Shown here: positions 35,965-47,644 of the stretch, piece by piece
How positions within the stretch are numbered: the first letter of the stretch is position 1
Layout of the letters: each line of letters starts with the position of its first letter
NCBI RefSeq assembly: GCF_025766255.1
Contig: NW_026516749.1
Coordinates: 124,001 to 188,000 of the forward strand
Origin: Zychaea mexicana
Lineage: Eukaryota; Mucoromycota; Mucoromycetes; Mucorales; Lichtheimiaceae
DNA length: 64,000 nt
Direction of reading: 5' to 3'
The notes under the pieces: model-generated
The model's input: only the letters and a program-made list of their open reading frames with translations
What the model was told of the DNA's origin: nothing
The model's database searches: none
Program-made: the position numbers and the translations under genes

Positions 35965-37462
35965 ATGTCAGAAACGGAATCAAGTAGGACGACCACTGCT
36001 CCCACCAAAGAAAAATCATCACTCTCATTGCTTCAACATCGAGGATTATTAAACTTTCGAGATTTGGGATTGTCTTCCGGGGACAATCCCGAAGGCAAAA
36101 GGTATGGTAGTACTAGTACTAGTAGTAGTAAGGCGGAGGGTGTTTTTTTTTTACCTTCCCGACCAGACCAGCTCCCGGGCGGGTGGGTTTGCACTAAACA
36201 GGACCCAAGACCTGACTTTTTAAAGTAAACGTTTAGGTATATCAAAGAAGGACTCATCTTCCGATCGGCAACATTGGACAATTTAAATGAACAAGAAGTG
36301 GAAAAGTTTGTCCAAGAACATAATATTCGAACCATTGTCGATTTACGAACACGGTAAGAGAAACGGAGTTTTGTTTTTTTTTTTTTTTTACTATGGATTC
36401 CCGCATTACAATCGTCCTCTCCCGACAACCCCACCCCCTCCCCAAAGGCCTTTTCCCAGCCAACCAATTTTTTTCTTTTTTCCAGACGAGAAGGTAGTGA
36501 CGGATCGGCTATAGACAAAAACTTTCCAACCAGTGTTCTTGAACAGGTAGAGTAAAAGCAAAAGGAGACATTGCTAATTAAACAACAACTCACATACAAA
36601 TATATGCATGTAGATCAAACCAACGCATTTGCTTCCTGCTGCTGCTGCTGCTGCTGCAGCTGCTACTGGAGGAGATACGACACCTACAGTGACCGAAGAA
36701 CGCAACGTGCTTACAAGAAAGAAATACAGGATTGCATTTACCGGGAAAAACTTTGAACGCAATGGGATTTTCATGTCATGTACACTGCGTCAAAAATTGT
36801 AAGTGTGTGTGGGCTGAATCTGTGCAGCGAGCTGCTTGCTGCCTTAACGAAGCACACTCTAATTGAAATACCATGTCAATTAGCCTCCTCGTCATGTTTC
36901 TACTGTTCTGTCAACGACACAAGGCCGCCGCATTGATAGGGCGCGAAGTGCTGTCCCCGATGGGGATCAGCAACATGTACCAAAAGCTCGTGACGTATTG
37001 CCAAGAAGAGCTGCTGCAGACCCTGTTGATATTTACGAATCCGGAAAACTACCCCATCCATGTCCATTGTACGCAGGGAAAGGATCGGACGGGTCTGGTG
37101 TCGTGTTTGTTGTTGAGCATGGCTGGGGCGCCAGAAGAGGTGATTGTGAGGGACTATGCAAAGACACAGGCTGGATTGGCACCGATAAGGAATGAAATGC
37201 TTCAGGATCTGAGACGGGTTGGGTTGTCGGATGAATTTGCGGATGCTCCTCCACAGGTGAGTTTTCGGTTTTTTTTTTTATTATGTGTTGACTATCCAAC
37301 AAAGCTCACACTACTGTGTATAATCCACTTAAGAATATGCGCGGGTTATTGGAATATGTCAGGAGTTCGTATGGCTCTGTCCAAGATTACCTAAGCAGTA
37401 TTGGATTTGACGAAAAGCACCAAGAACGTGTGCGCACCATCATTTGTCAACAGCAGTCGTAG
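35965..37462 (+). CDS. Tyrosine/dual-specificity phosphatase (Y_phosphatase3-like)
   Basis: Six exons (35965-36101, 36237-36353, 36486-36546, 36614-36798, 36884-37256, 37334-37462) join in phase to 333 residues. The N-terminal motif GLLNFRDLG followed by GLIFRSATLDNL is that of the Y_phosphatase3 family, also seen in bacterial and fungal lipid/tyrosine phosphatases. The P-loop HVHCTQGKDRTG (CX5R) supplies the catalytic Cys and Arg at about 37065-37100. IRTIVDLRTR upstream contains the expected general-acid-side segment. Exon 4 encodes a run of nine alanines from a GCT repeat (36634-36660), probably length-variable. Substrate (phosphotyrosine or phosphoinositide) cannot be told. The exon 5 acceptor was chosen at 36883 because it is the one that keeps frame. 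Confidence 0.88.
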
Positions 37463-38364
37463 TCATGATGATATTAGAAAGACAAAAGGTTCCCCGAGCT
37501 GGATATTGTTTTTATTTGTTTTATTTTGTGGCATGTCAATAACGGAAGAACCCGTATATACTGGGGAGCAAACACCGCCTGATAAAGGTGATGATGATGA
37601 TGATGATGATGGTCGTAGTAGCTGCTGTTTGCTGCAGATCAGTTATCTTTCTTTATTTGGGGGGGGGGGGTGCGATTACCGGAATTTTGTGATGAACTCA
37701 TAAAAAAAAGGTGTCAGTTGACACACCATGCCAACATGATGCCTGTTGCCAATGGAAACAATTGTTGCCAAGATACCTGTGCTTCTATAATTAAAGGATC
37801 CTCTCTCTCTCTCTCTCCAAGAGTAGGGCTATTATCCACAATGTAACCATGTCTACAAATGTATACAAGGGTGGGGGGGTGGAGGGAAGAGTATCCACCC
37901 CACCCCCGCCCTGGATGATGATGGACCCATACTCCCACACACACACATACCCTATTCCCCCGCAATATAGCATCACTATCCTCATCGTCATGTTGAACAG
38001 CAAAAAGCACTGTTTGGCTCTCTGGGGTGAGAAAAAAAGGGGGGAGAGAGAGAGGTCGCTAAAAGTTTCCACAGAGATAAGATCCGTCGGGGCAATCTGA
38101 TTGGCTGACGCACTATTGCTCAGTTGCAGTTTGGCCCTTTCTTTTCCGGTTTTCCCCATCATTTCATTTTTCGAATAAAAATATCCCCCCGGCGAGTTCC
38201 TAAATGCGAATTTGAGAGGGAAAGGGTTTCTCTTTTTTTTTTTTTTGTCTCTCTTTTTTTCCTATTTGCATTATATAAAAAAGCTCTTTCTTTTTTTATT
38301 GCGTTCTTGCAGCCAAAAAAAAAAAAATTATACCCCCCCGAACCCCACCTACATATACGAAACA
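37463..38364. other. Intergenic, low-complexity rich
   Basis: No gene is supported. It includes GATGAT repeats near 37590, a run of ten G at 37662-37671, (CT)n at 37801-37817, and poly-T and poly-A runs at 38230-38330 just upstream of the histidine-rich gene. The last part is probably that gene's promoter and leader. Confidence 0.6.
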
Positions 38365-39225
38365 ATGGCATCCTCTTTTACGGGCTTTGAGATATTGCCA
38401 CTGACGCCAGACGAAGGCGACTACAACTACAACGGTCTAGACAGCAAAGAGCAACAAGAAGACTATGATCCGTTAGACGCTACAGCGACGACATGCAACT
38501 GGATCGACGACTCAGAATGTCAAGAGAACCTCTTTCAGATCGTCCCGCTGATGCCGGAGGAAACAACGATCGACAAGGACAACCATATCCACACGCATTT
38601 CAAGTTGTTTTTTGAAGAGCTGGGCTATCTGACCGAAGAGCCAGAGCCCATCGACCCTACAAGGGATTATGATGCAGAGGCACGACAGATGCTGGAGGAA
38701 CGGGATCGAACTCGTCAAAAACATGTCCATGTCTCTCGCATGCCGTCCTTGTCTTATTCCGGCGTCTCGTCTACTTCTTCCTCGTTCCATCATCAAGAGT
38801 GTGATGTCCGTTCTCCGCTGTACATGGGCCATACGGGTGCAGATAACAATCAGCATTTCTATCAGCAGCAGCATCATCATCATCATCACACCCCATATCA
38901 GTCTGCTGCTCATCACCACCACCCACTCCATCCTTCGTCACATCATCATCATCATCATCATCCTCCACAGCAGCTACACAATCATGGACATCATCATGTT
39001 CCTCACCACCACCCGTCTCCTCTTCATCACACAACCACAGCGCCCTATGTACATTCTTCTCCCAATTCCACGTACCATCCTCATCTTCCGCATCATTCAC
39101 ATCATCCGCTCGCTGTGGCGCAAGACCATCCAGCGCACTGCAGCAGTAACGCCACTACCACTACTACTACCAGTACTACTACCACTACTAGTAATCGTCC
39201 TTCACAAATTCCTCACCATGCGTAA
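38365..39225 (+). CDS. Histidine-rich protein of unknown function
   Basis: A single uninterrupted exon of 286 codons. The start at 38365 (MASSFTGFEILPLTPDE) gives an acidic N-terminal half of ordinary composition. Within it a short phrase is repeated: EILPLTPDE near residue 9 and QIVPLMPEE near residue 58. From about residue 140 on the protein is dominated by His tracts (up to seven consecutive) mixed with Pro, Ser and Gln, ending in a Thr/Ser run. There is no signal peptide and no membrane segment. Possible roles include metal binding or a transcription-related low-complexity region, but nothing visible settles it. I do not recognise the family. Confidence 0.7.
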   Translation: MASSFTGFEILPLTPDEGDYNYNGLDSKEQQEDYDPLDATATTCNWIDDSECQENLFQIVPLMPEETTIDKDNHIHTHFKLFFEELGYLTEEPEPIDPTRDYDAEARQMLEERDRTRQKHVHVSRMPSLSYSGVSSTSSSFHHQECDVRSPLYMGHTGADNNQHFYQQQHHHHHHTPYQSAAHHHHPLHPSSHHHHHHHPPQQLHNHGHHHVPHHHPSPLHHTTTAPYVHSSPNSTYHPHLPHHSHHPLAVAQDHPAHCSSNATTTTTTSTTTTTSNRPSQIPHHA

Positions 39226-39838
39226 AAATACAAAAAACCAACCCCCCCTCCTTCCACATATATAACCCACCCTCCTCTTCCACGGTAACTCACTTATTTT
39301 CCACCAAAAATCAACGACAAACAAACATTTGCATATAGTCTTATTCATCTCCCTCTCTCTCTCTCTTTCTTCATTTAATAAATTGTCAAAAGTGAGCAAC
39401 ACACATACACACACTTATCATTTATACACCAAGAGAGAGAGAAAAAAAGAAGGTTTGGGTCTCAGCCGAATCACACATTACGGAGTCTTAAAAAAAAGAT
39501 TGAAGGAAAAGAAGAGGTGGCGTTTGAAAAATTATTCAGCATACACGGCACACACACACACAAGAGCAAAAAAAGTTCCCTCTTTCCTCTTCTTCTTCCT
39601 TTCATCTTTTTCTTGTTTTTTTTTTTATACATAATTTCCTTTCTTTTTTCTTTTTTTTTCTTATATAATATTATTTCACATATACCCTGTTTTTTTTTTC
39701 TTTTTCCGTTTTCTGCGTGTTTTTTTTTTCTCTTTCCTTTTTTACGTTTGACTATCTCTCTCTCTCTCTGTGTGTGTGAAAACACCAAAAAACCCAACCA
39801 ACGAAAAGCCGCTTATTTAGAGTCATCAACAAAACACA
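39226..39838. other. Intergenic, pyrimidine-rich leader of SET9
   Basis: No gene. Dominated by CT runs, poly-T and CA/TG repeats, especially 39560-39775. Likely the promoter and 5' leader of the SET9 gene at 39839. Confidence 0.6.
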
Positions 39839-42800
39839 ATGGACTTTGCCGACCTGTCTAAATACGACGACCTGTGCAGCGACGTCTTCCTGGATGCCCT
39901 GTTTCTATGGTTCAAAACCAGCAAGATGAATTCAGACCATCGCCGGCCACGTATTCCTTCTCACAAGGTGCTGGACATCATCCAACGTCGTGTCCAACAA
40001 GAAAGAAACCCAAACGAAGCTATTGCAGAACTGTTAACGTATGTCTCTCTTTTTATTATCATCAACAAGGGATGCGGTCCGGTGGTTGGTTGGTGTGTGT
40101 GTGTGTACTTTGTGTGGCGGTGTAACCCCCTCCCTCGTTTGTGTTCTTTGTTGCGTCGTGTGTGTGTGTGTGTACGAGCCCTTGTGCACTCTGTGTGTGT
40201 GTGTGAGTCCATGTTATCCGGAAAAAAAAATATCGCAACTTTTTTTTTTTTGGGTGCAGTGCATGCAACACACACACACACACACACACACGCGTGCTTT
40301 TTTTTTATCGCCTCTTTTTTTTAACAGGATAAGCACACACACACACACACACTTTTCAAGGAGATAGTAAACTAAGGGGATGGAAAGAAAAGGAAAAAAG
40401 GGGTGGGGGTGGGGGTTGTGCTGCTCGTAATGGGATATAAAAAATAAAAAACTAATCGTTTTTTTTTCTTCTTCTATCAGGATCGACTACTTTAGACATT
40501 ACATCACCTCTAAATCACTCAAGCAAAGACAAGAGTTTGTGCAACACATGAAGCGCTATCTTTACATGTGAGTCCCGTTTGTTCTTTTTCCTGCTTGAAG
40601 TATGTACTCATGTCGAAAGAAAGGTACATGCCCAATGCAGGATACGAAATAAGCGACACACGACGGTACAAGGACCACGGCAAAAAAGTGGAGGCATGTT
40701 TGGTTGCTACCAAGGACTGGCATGTCGGCGACGAATTACGGCTGTGCACCGGAATGATTGCCAACTTGAATCCCAACGAGGATGCCCTGCTGAGGAAGGG
40801 AGAGAAGGATTTCAGCATAATGTGGTCTACGCGCAAAGGTTGCAGTTGTCTTTTTCTGGGTCCTGCTCGCTTTGTAAACGTAAGTACCCGTTTTTTCTAA
40901 ATCCCTAGAGTAATCTTTTTAACACCAAAACTCTATTTCCGCAAAATAGCACGATTGTGACTCTAATTGCAAGGTAAGACACGCTACTTACTACCCATGG
41001 GAGGGACAACAACAACAGCAGCAGCAGCAGCAGCAGCAACAGCAAAACGTAGATATACTGATTGCGAATGGACGCATAGTTTATATCGCTGGGACAGAAT
41101 TCAATCACGTTCAAGGTTGTCAAGGAAATCAAGTGTGGCGAAGAACTGACGGTCTTTTACGGCAACCATTACTTTGGCGAGGACAATAACGAGTGTCGAT
41201 GTGCGACATGTGAAGTGTGAGTCTACCTTGTCCTTCTTTTTTTTTGTTCTCATGCTGCTGCGTCACCCATTGAGCGGCTGGCTATCTGTGATCGGGGCTG
41301 TGTTGGTTAACAAAGGATGGATAGGCATGGCGAAGGCTACTTCTCCTTACGACACTCGACCACGACGTCGTCTTGTGCTGAAGAAGAGACCGCTGATGGA
41401 CGAAGAAGAAGCTCCCGTAAGCGAAAGTCCGCTCTCCATGACGGTATGTTGGTGTGTGCGCAAGAGAGAAAAAGATTGTGTGAGAATTTTTAGAGTTTCC
41501 CCAAAACAAATTTTTTCACACACTGAGATGGCTGACGTGAATTTATTTTTTTTTGTTTTTGTACATTTCAAGACTACGTGTCAGATCATATACCCCGTGC
41601 GGCCAAACGCACTATCACTACAACAACGTCCGCTCCAGCAACGGCAACGGCAACGACCACGACCACGACCACGACGGGTGAACGCAGGAACTCTTCTTCT
41701 GTCATGAGCATCGACTTTTTGTGTGGACGCGAACAGGAAGAACAACCAGGATCTTGTTTACCACAACAACAACAACAACAACAACAGACGGCAGCGACCA
41801 GTCCACTTGACTTGCTGTGCGATGCAGTGTTGGATGCAGAGAGTAATAATGAGAATAACAAGGAGCAGCTCATGACGGTGCTGGTGGGACCGACAGCAAC
41901 AACAACAACAACAAGTAGTAGTAGTAGTAGTAGTGATAGTGCGGCCTCGACAAAAGATACCACCACACCCAGCGCGGTGTCTATATCCATGTACTACCAA
42001 CAAGAGTCATCCTCTTCATCATCATCATCATCATCATCGTCACCACTGAGCGACGATTTGTCGAGTAACAGTGACACAAAAGCTGATTCCGCCGTCGGTA
42101 TGTCACCTCATTCACATGGTTGGAAGGAAGAAGAACTGGACGATCCACCCCTACCTACTGCAACCACCACAACTACGATGGATTACGGTGCCTTGCTTCT
42201 TCTTCCCAAAGGCGAGGAGGAGGATCGTGATGATGGTTTGAGTGATTATCTGGATGATCAATCTGACCTGTCATCGATCGGATCGTCGGAACTGGCTGAA
42301 GCGGACTGGAGTGATGATGATGAAGAAATAGAAGACGATGATGACACTAGTAGTTGTAGTAGTATTAACAACAAAAAACGAAGCAAGTTATCATCGTCTT
42401 TTGCTGCTGCTGCTGCTGCTGCCTTCAACGGTGGTGGTGGTCATCCTGGTGCTGGTGGAATGGAGACAAACGAAAGGCTGACGTGCATTGCATGCAAGCG
42501 GGAGTTACGACGGGAGGAAATATCAGAACAGGTGGGATGCGACACATCGATCACTGCAGACCTGGTCACATGGACATGGACTCCGAGCGCTCTTTTCACC
42601 GATTGGCGGCCCAAACGGTGTCCCCGTTGTGAGCGTCACTTTACCCTTTTTGCTCAAGAATGGCCGAACCGGAAGGAGAAAAAGAAAAAGAAGCTTGTTG
42701 CTGCCACTCCTCTTAGCAGTAGTAGTAGTCCTAATACGACCACAGAAGCAGGAGATAGCAGCAGCAGCATCAAGTCGTCTAAAAAGAGCAGCAGCGTCAG

Positions 42801-43047
42801 TGGAAACAAGAAGCAGTCTTCGTCGAAAAAGAAATCTAGAGCAGCAGCAACCAAGCGTGGACAGGAACAAGAGAAGAAAAAGCAAAAGAAAAAGAGGGTC
42901 AAGGCCAAAGCAGCAGAAGCATTGCCGCCATTAAAGATTGAGACGACCGACGACGTGTTCGACAACGATGATCTGTTTTCGCCACTTCTCACCCCGCTTT
43001 CTGAATTTTCGGGTGACGAAGATGACCTGTTCAATGTTGCACTGTGA
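39839..43047 (+). CDS. set9: Histone H4 lysine-20 methyltransferase, SET9/Suv4-20 type
   Basis: Uses S-adenosylmethionine to methylate H4K20 in chromatin. Seven exons (39839-40038, 40481-40567, 40624-40879, 40950-40973, 41080-41216, 41325-41443, 41573-43047) join in phase to 765 residues. The SET domain spans exons 2-5. Its signatures are typical of this subfamily: SIMWSTRKGCSCLFLGPARFVN, NHDCDSNCK across the exon 3/4 junction, VKEIKCGEELTVFYGN and the post-SET-like ECRCATCE. Exon 4 is only 24 bp and encodes HDCDSNCK. The long last exon is low-complexity (Thr, Ser, Asp/Glu, Ala and Lys runs) but contains a second Cys-rich island (CIACKRELRREE .. CPRCERHF, about 42485-42640), possibly zinc-binding. 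The exon 3 acceptor at 40623 was chosen to keep frame. Confidence 0.93.
40090..40353. repeat. GT/CA microsatellites in SET9 intron 1
   Basis: The first SET9 intron (442 bp) carries several (GT)n tracts at 40095-40200 and (CA)n tracts at 40268-40352, in opposite orientation. The pre-mRNA could pair these into a long hairpin. Confidence 0.85.
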
Positions 43048-43324
43048 AAAAAGGGCCTTTCTCTCCTTATCTTTCATTATTCCCCCCCCCCCCTCCGCCC
43101 CTGCCAACCCCCTGGTGGCCTACATACATGAAAAGACGCGCCGTAAAAAAATCAAACCCATCTCCTCTCGTTTGTAAATAATTCTTTTTTCTTAGTAAGA
43201 GTAAGAAAAAAAAAGAAAAGAAAAGAAAGTTCCTTTATAAAAAATTGTACACATTTGCTTTTTCTTCTATTTTTGTAATATTTACAAATCCTTACAAAAA
43301 AAAATATTCAAAAAAAGGTGAAAG

Positions 43325-44237
43325 CTACAATACAGCCCATTTCTGGACAGTCTTGGTCACGTAATCCTTGAGTTGGCAAGAATCTTTCTCAACCACCGTG
43401 ATCTCATCACCGACTGTGTCGACCAACTCCTTGTAAGCCGAATATTGAAGGGTAAACCAATCCAGTTGACAACCCGAAAAGGACCAGCCCTTGTCATCGA
43501 CACGGACACATCCATTGTGGGTACGGCCGTTCGGGAGCTTGAGTCCGTCGAATTCTTTAATGTAGAGCTTGGTGCCTCGTTTCATGTCGTTGGAAGCAAC
43601 GCTCACCCATGGTACAAGGCCATTGCTGTTGTCGCCCAGTCCGTACGGTGTCTCGCTGCGGTCGAGTTCCATGAAAACGTTCTTGTTTGCGCCCAGGTTG
43701 ACCATCTTGCCACTCTTCAAAAGACCCGTGCCTTCCATTTGAAATTTCTGTATTTTTTTAAAACAAAGTTCCGGATGAATACACTTTTTTTTTTCTGGCA
43801 AAACCGTTGACAAGGTCATATATAGACTCACATCGTACGTCACAGACGCTACTTTGGCAATGGTTTTGCCGCTGATTGTTTTGAGACTCTTGGTCTTGGA
43901 TCCAGTCAACTTGACCGTCTTGCCATTGTTGAGCATGTCCACGTCGCCTTCCTTGGGGATCCAGTACCTGTAATAGTAGTAGTAGTAAAAACTTGTAAGT
44001 TAGCTTATCTTGTCCCTTCAGCTGAAATGATGCAAAGGGGATACTACTACTTTACATTGTCAATTTCGCGTTGCCCTTCTTGTAGCAGCTGCTAATACCA
44101 CGTGCTTCGATGATCGGCGCAGCCGATGTTGTTTCAATACAGAGTACATGGATGAGGGTAATGATGACCAGCATCATCAGTGCCAAGGTGGTTGTTTTCG
44201 TGTTGGTGTTGGAAAGAATGGAATGGTTGGTGTTCAT
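43325..44237 (-). CDS. Secreted double-psi beta-barrel (3D/RlpA-like) protein
   Basis: Three exons (44237-44056, 43967-43832, 43747-43325) join in phase to 246 residues. The N-terminus has a Thr-rich stretch and then a hydrophobic core (LALMMLVIITLIHVLCI) ending near TSAAPI, a signal peptide. The C-terminal half has the pattern VPWVSVASNDMKRGTKLYI followed by GRTHNGCVRVDDKGW and SGCQLDWF. This is the Asp/Cys arrangement of 3D-type double-psi beta-barrels, also found in expansin- and RlpA-like secreted fungal proteins. It probably acts at the cell wall or outside the cell; the substrate is unknown. Last gene of the host island, convergent with SET9, leaving a 277-bp gap. Confidence 0.85.
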
Positions 44238-47200
44238 GATGGAAACAAGTAAAAAGTGACAGTGAGGGGTTCGGGTATGTTTATGCTGTTGCGATCAACG
44301 CTTGTTTAGTAAGAGTGAAGAGATAATTTTCCAAACAAACGATCCAATCCATGTCCTTTTTATATGTTTTCTCGATTGTAAAGGTGAAGAGTGTCATTCA
44401 TCATCGACACAGGCTGGGTAACCCAGCGCCACCTTCTCATGGAATCTATGGAAACAAAATGCTTAATTATATTGACAGGTGCTGTCGGAGGATGAGTGGA
44501 AACAGGCACCTTTATCCTGATGGATGAACGGGATGGATGCGGTAGTGTTATACAATTTATTTAATGAAATGTGTGCGTAACAAACACAATGACAAAGCCC
44601 ATCCTATTGGAATGAGAGAGAGAGAGAATACGCCCATGGCTACATGTGTATCCGTAAGTTTAGAGATGGGGCTCTGTTACATGGATGAACAAGAAACGTG
44701 GCGTGGCCTTGCTGATCTGAGTATATCCAGTTACCCTCTCTACGGGATGGAAACTGCCGATGTGTAACGTTTCGATGCGTACTCCACTTGTTCCCCGTAT
44801 CATTAACCGTTTTAACATATACCTACTGCAAAAAGCATTTTAAACATGTCTACCAAAGATAGGCAGTCTCTAATGTTGTCCTTTCCCACTTGGTGTCCTC
44901 TGTGCAGCAAACTGGACATTGATACCCAAAAAAAAAAAAATCAAGAAGGGCAAAGTTATCCTCATCGAGTGTAACAAGCGTGACACTGTGGGGGTGCAAT
45001 GGTGCCCTACACAATAGTGTCTGTAAAAGAGTTACTAAATGTGATCACGGGTGCTGTGAGACAAGCGGCGAACGGATCTTTTTCAGTAATACGCCTTTTT
45101 TGCTGGATTTAGACCTTTTATGGAATTATTACTTTCCAAAGTAGGTGGTCTGAACGCTGGTGTGTGTGTTTTCCGCTTTTTCCATTAGCCAAGCTTTAAT
45201 AAGAAGAAAAATGTCAATGGTTAATTGATTATTACCCAGTACAGTCCACCCAGTCTTCCTTGGTGGTGCTGTCTGTATGTCTGTCTGTTTTTCTGGGGAT
45301 GGCAAATGCAAAGTCGAATGTATTACTTTTGCTGGATACTCAAATAACACATGTATCATCATCCAGCGGTTCTTTATTTATCTATGAACGTTGCTGCTTT
45401 TATCGACTGTACTACTGCTTAGAAGAATTGTACTAATTTGATGAATAATACCAAGGGGCTGTTGCCAAACAAAAAGCCCATTGTTAATTAAAGGATGGAG
45501 CTGAGTTCCTTTTTGGAATGATCGGGTTGCGGTTACTCAAAAGATGCAGGAACAACAGCGTGGGGTGGAGATAGTCCTTCCCTACTTCCGGTTGTCAAAA
45601 CAAATTATGACATCATGCTATTGCTGTTGACAAAAAACGTGGTATATGTAATATTGAGGATGGCCTGTTGTGTGAGTGATAGTAATAGCAGTAGTAGTAG
45701 GCTGCTGCTGAAATATGCTGTATTTATGTATAATGCACATACGTCAAGAACAATTGATACATGGTGTACTAGTGTTCGGACGTGTAATATAGCAATGATC
45801 ATTTATTTTCTCTCCGCTCTGTCTTTCACTATACACTCCTTTAAGTAACACTGTAGAAAAATAGGCACTGATAATATGTACAGTTCTAGGCCGACCTCTA
45901 GTACATATACTGGGGCTTGTTACATTTGCACCAAATCACGGAGGCCATATTACGAGCTCTTCATTTTTACACATCTAATCATGGCTGCATGTATAAAGCT
46001 TTTACGTGCAACACTAATTGATGCATGATTAGAACTTGTGAAACCACACCTCCTTTGATGTATACTCATGTCCAGGGGTTGTTCCTCCCAGAACACCGTC
46101 ATCGTTCCATACATTCTAACAATTAATAGCGGGGTATTTCTTATTTCTTTCCCTTTATACATGCATCATTTACACCACGCGACTAGACAACGACGAGGAC
46201 AATGACACCCGAAAGATGCAAGCCTTCGGAAATGTCTCAAAAGGCGCAAAACGGTACTCTGAGAACGTGGATGTCATATAATATCGGAAAAGGATCTGAG
46301 CTTTTGACACACCGTATGCCTCCTCTGCTACCCAAGATGTACAGTACAATCACACACCCCTGGATATTTGTAGTTCGGGTTGGGAACATACATAGAAAGA
46401 AGCGCATTTTAATAGAATTTCTCTACCTTGCTCTTGTCCACTCACTATACAACCCTAATTTATACACTACATTCTATAAAACACTTGATTTTCTTTATTT
46501 TTTATATACAGATATTCTATAATTTTCAAAACTTACCGGTGTGGAAGCGCAAAGGAATTTAAAAAAGAGAGATTGTGAAACTGCTAAAAGCGAAGCATTT
46601 GTAAGACAGACTTGCTTGTCTGACGACAGTCCAAATGCTGCTAATTTTTCTGATGTTGTGAGAATTTCATTTCGCCTATTTCCCAACTTCTCTGAAACGA
46701 TCCACAACGATGCATTCTAACGATTTGTAGTTTCTATCTAAGATTGTGCCAACATCTAGTATCAGTGTGCCCGTGTGTTTAATCAATAAACAACAGCGAG
46801 ATGAAAGACGTACCCCACAAAACGCAGGATATCGTCGGGATCGGTCGATAGGGCGGCATAATTAACGATAACAAGACACTTCATTGATCTTGTAGAAGAT
46901 AAAAAAAATGTAAAACGGCTAAATCAAACCGAGTATCAACAGGTCGTATTTTGGTCTCGCTTTAGAATTCTCCAAACTACCCATTCTTTTGAAACTTACT
47001 TTGTGTACTACCCATGCAACCGCTGAGCTCCATTTCTTCGTACACACCTTCGACCAGCGAACGCGATTCGAGGCACTTTATCCTATTTTTGGAGAATTTC
47101 CTTTAACGCAGTGTCTTGTATGCTAACAGGGCTCTTCCTTGCGTATCCGATAACCTTACATCCATCATTTTTCAGATGTTGTGTAAGTCCAAACCTCCAC

Positions 47201-47644
47201 GATCTGCTCGTGTCGATATTGGTGGTTGTTGATGTTTTGAGCTAAAAAGACTTTATCTAGTATGACAGTACGCAGTTTCCATCAGCAAGAAATAATATCA
47301 GTATTAGAAAGACTCTATTATCAGGTCTCATGACATAGAGGATCTTTTTTTTTTCGATTCGTCCACCTCCGATCCTTTCGCGTGCTATGCCTGCCTTCAT
47401 GCCTTGTTCTCCTTTGCAAAAGCTGTGAAACAGCCGAGCTTCTTGTCTTCGTACAAGGTGGTGTAACGTTTGGTAATGTTAAATGAGGATGATTCCTGGC
47501 GCCTTATACGGTTTCATTACACGGATCAGTTGTGAGAAAGACATTGGCGACAAATTCCTTGGGTTGCGATCCGCAATTTATCTGTCTGAAGCGATGCAAA
47601 TCGTGTCCATTGTCGTCGTCACCGTTCTCGCGCACCATTAGCCG
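44238..47644. other. Long gene-poor stretch
   Basis: No gene is firmly supported. Candidates only: a short Cys-containing plus-strand frame from an ATG at 44846 (TWCPLCSKLDID) that would continue as IECNKRDTVGVQWCP if a 13-A run at 44928-44940 slipped by one base; a 70-codon minus-strand frame at 46707-46495 ending in a plausible donor (GTAAGTTTTG); and a minus-strand mixed-composition patch at about 47640-47400. They may be relics of transposons. A (TAG/CTG)-type run lies at 45680-45710. Confidence 0.4.

Noticed and set aside
37801..38162. Minus-strand frame around the CT and GGGTGG runs as a gene
   Set aside because: Composition is driven by simple repeats and there is no recognisable domain or splice signal.
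41586..42885. Minus-strand frames opposite the SET9 last exon
   Set aside because: Repetitive Val/Leu/Cys/Ser shadows of Thr, Ser, Gln and Asp codon runs on the plus strand.
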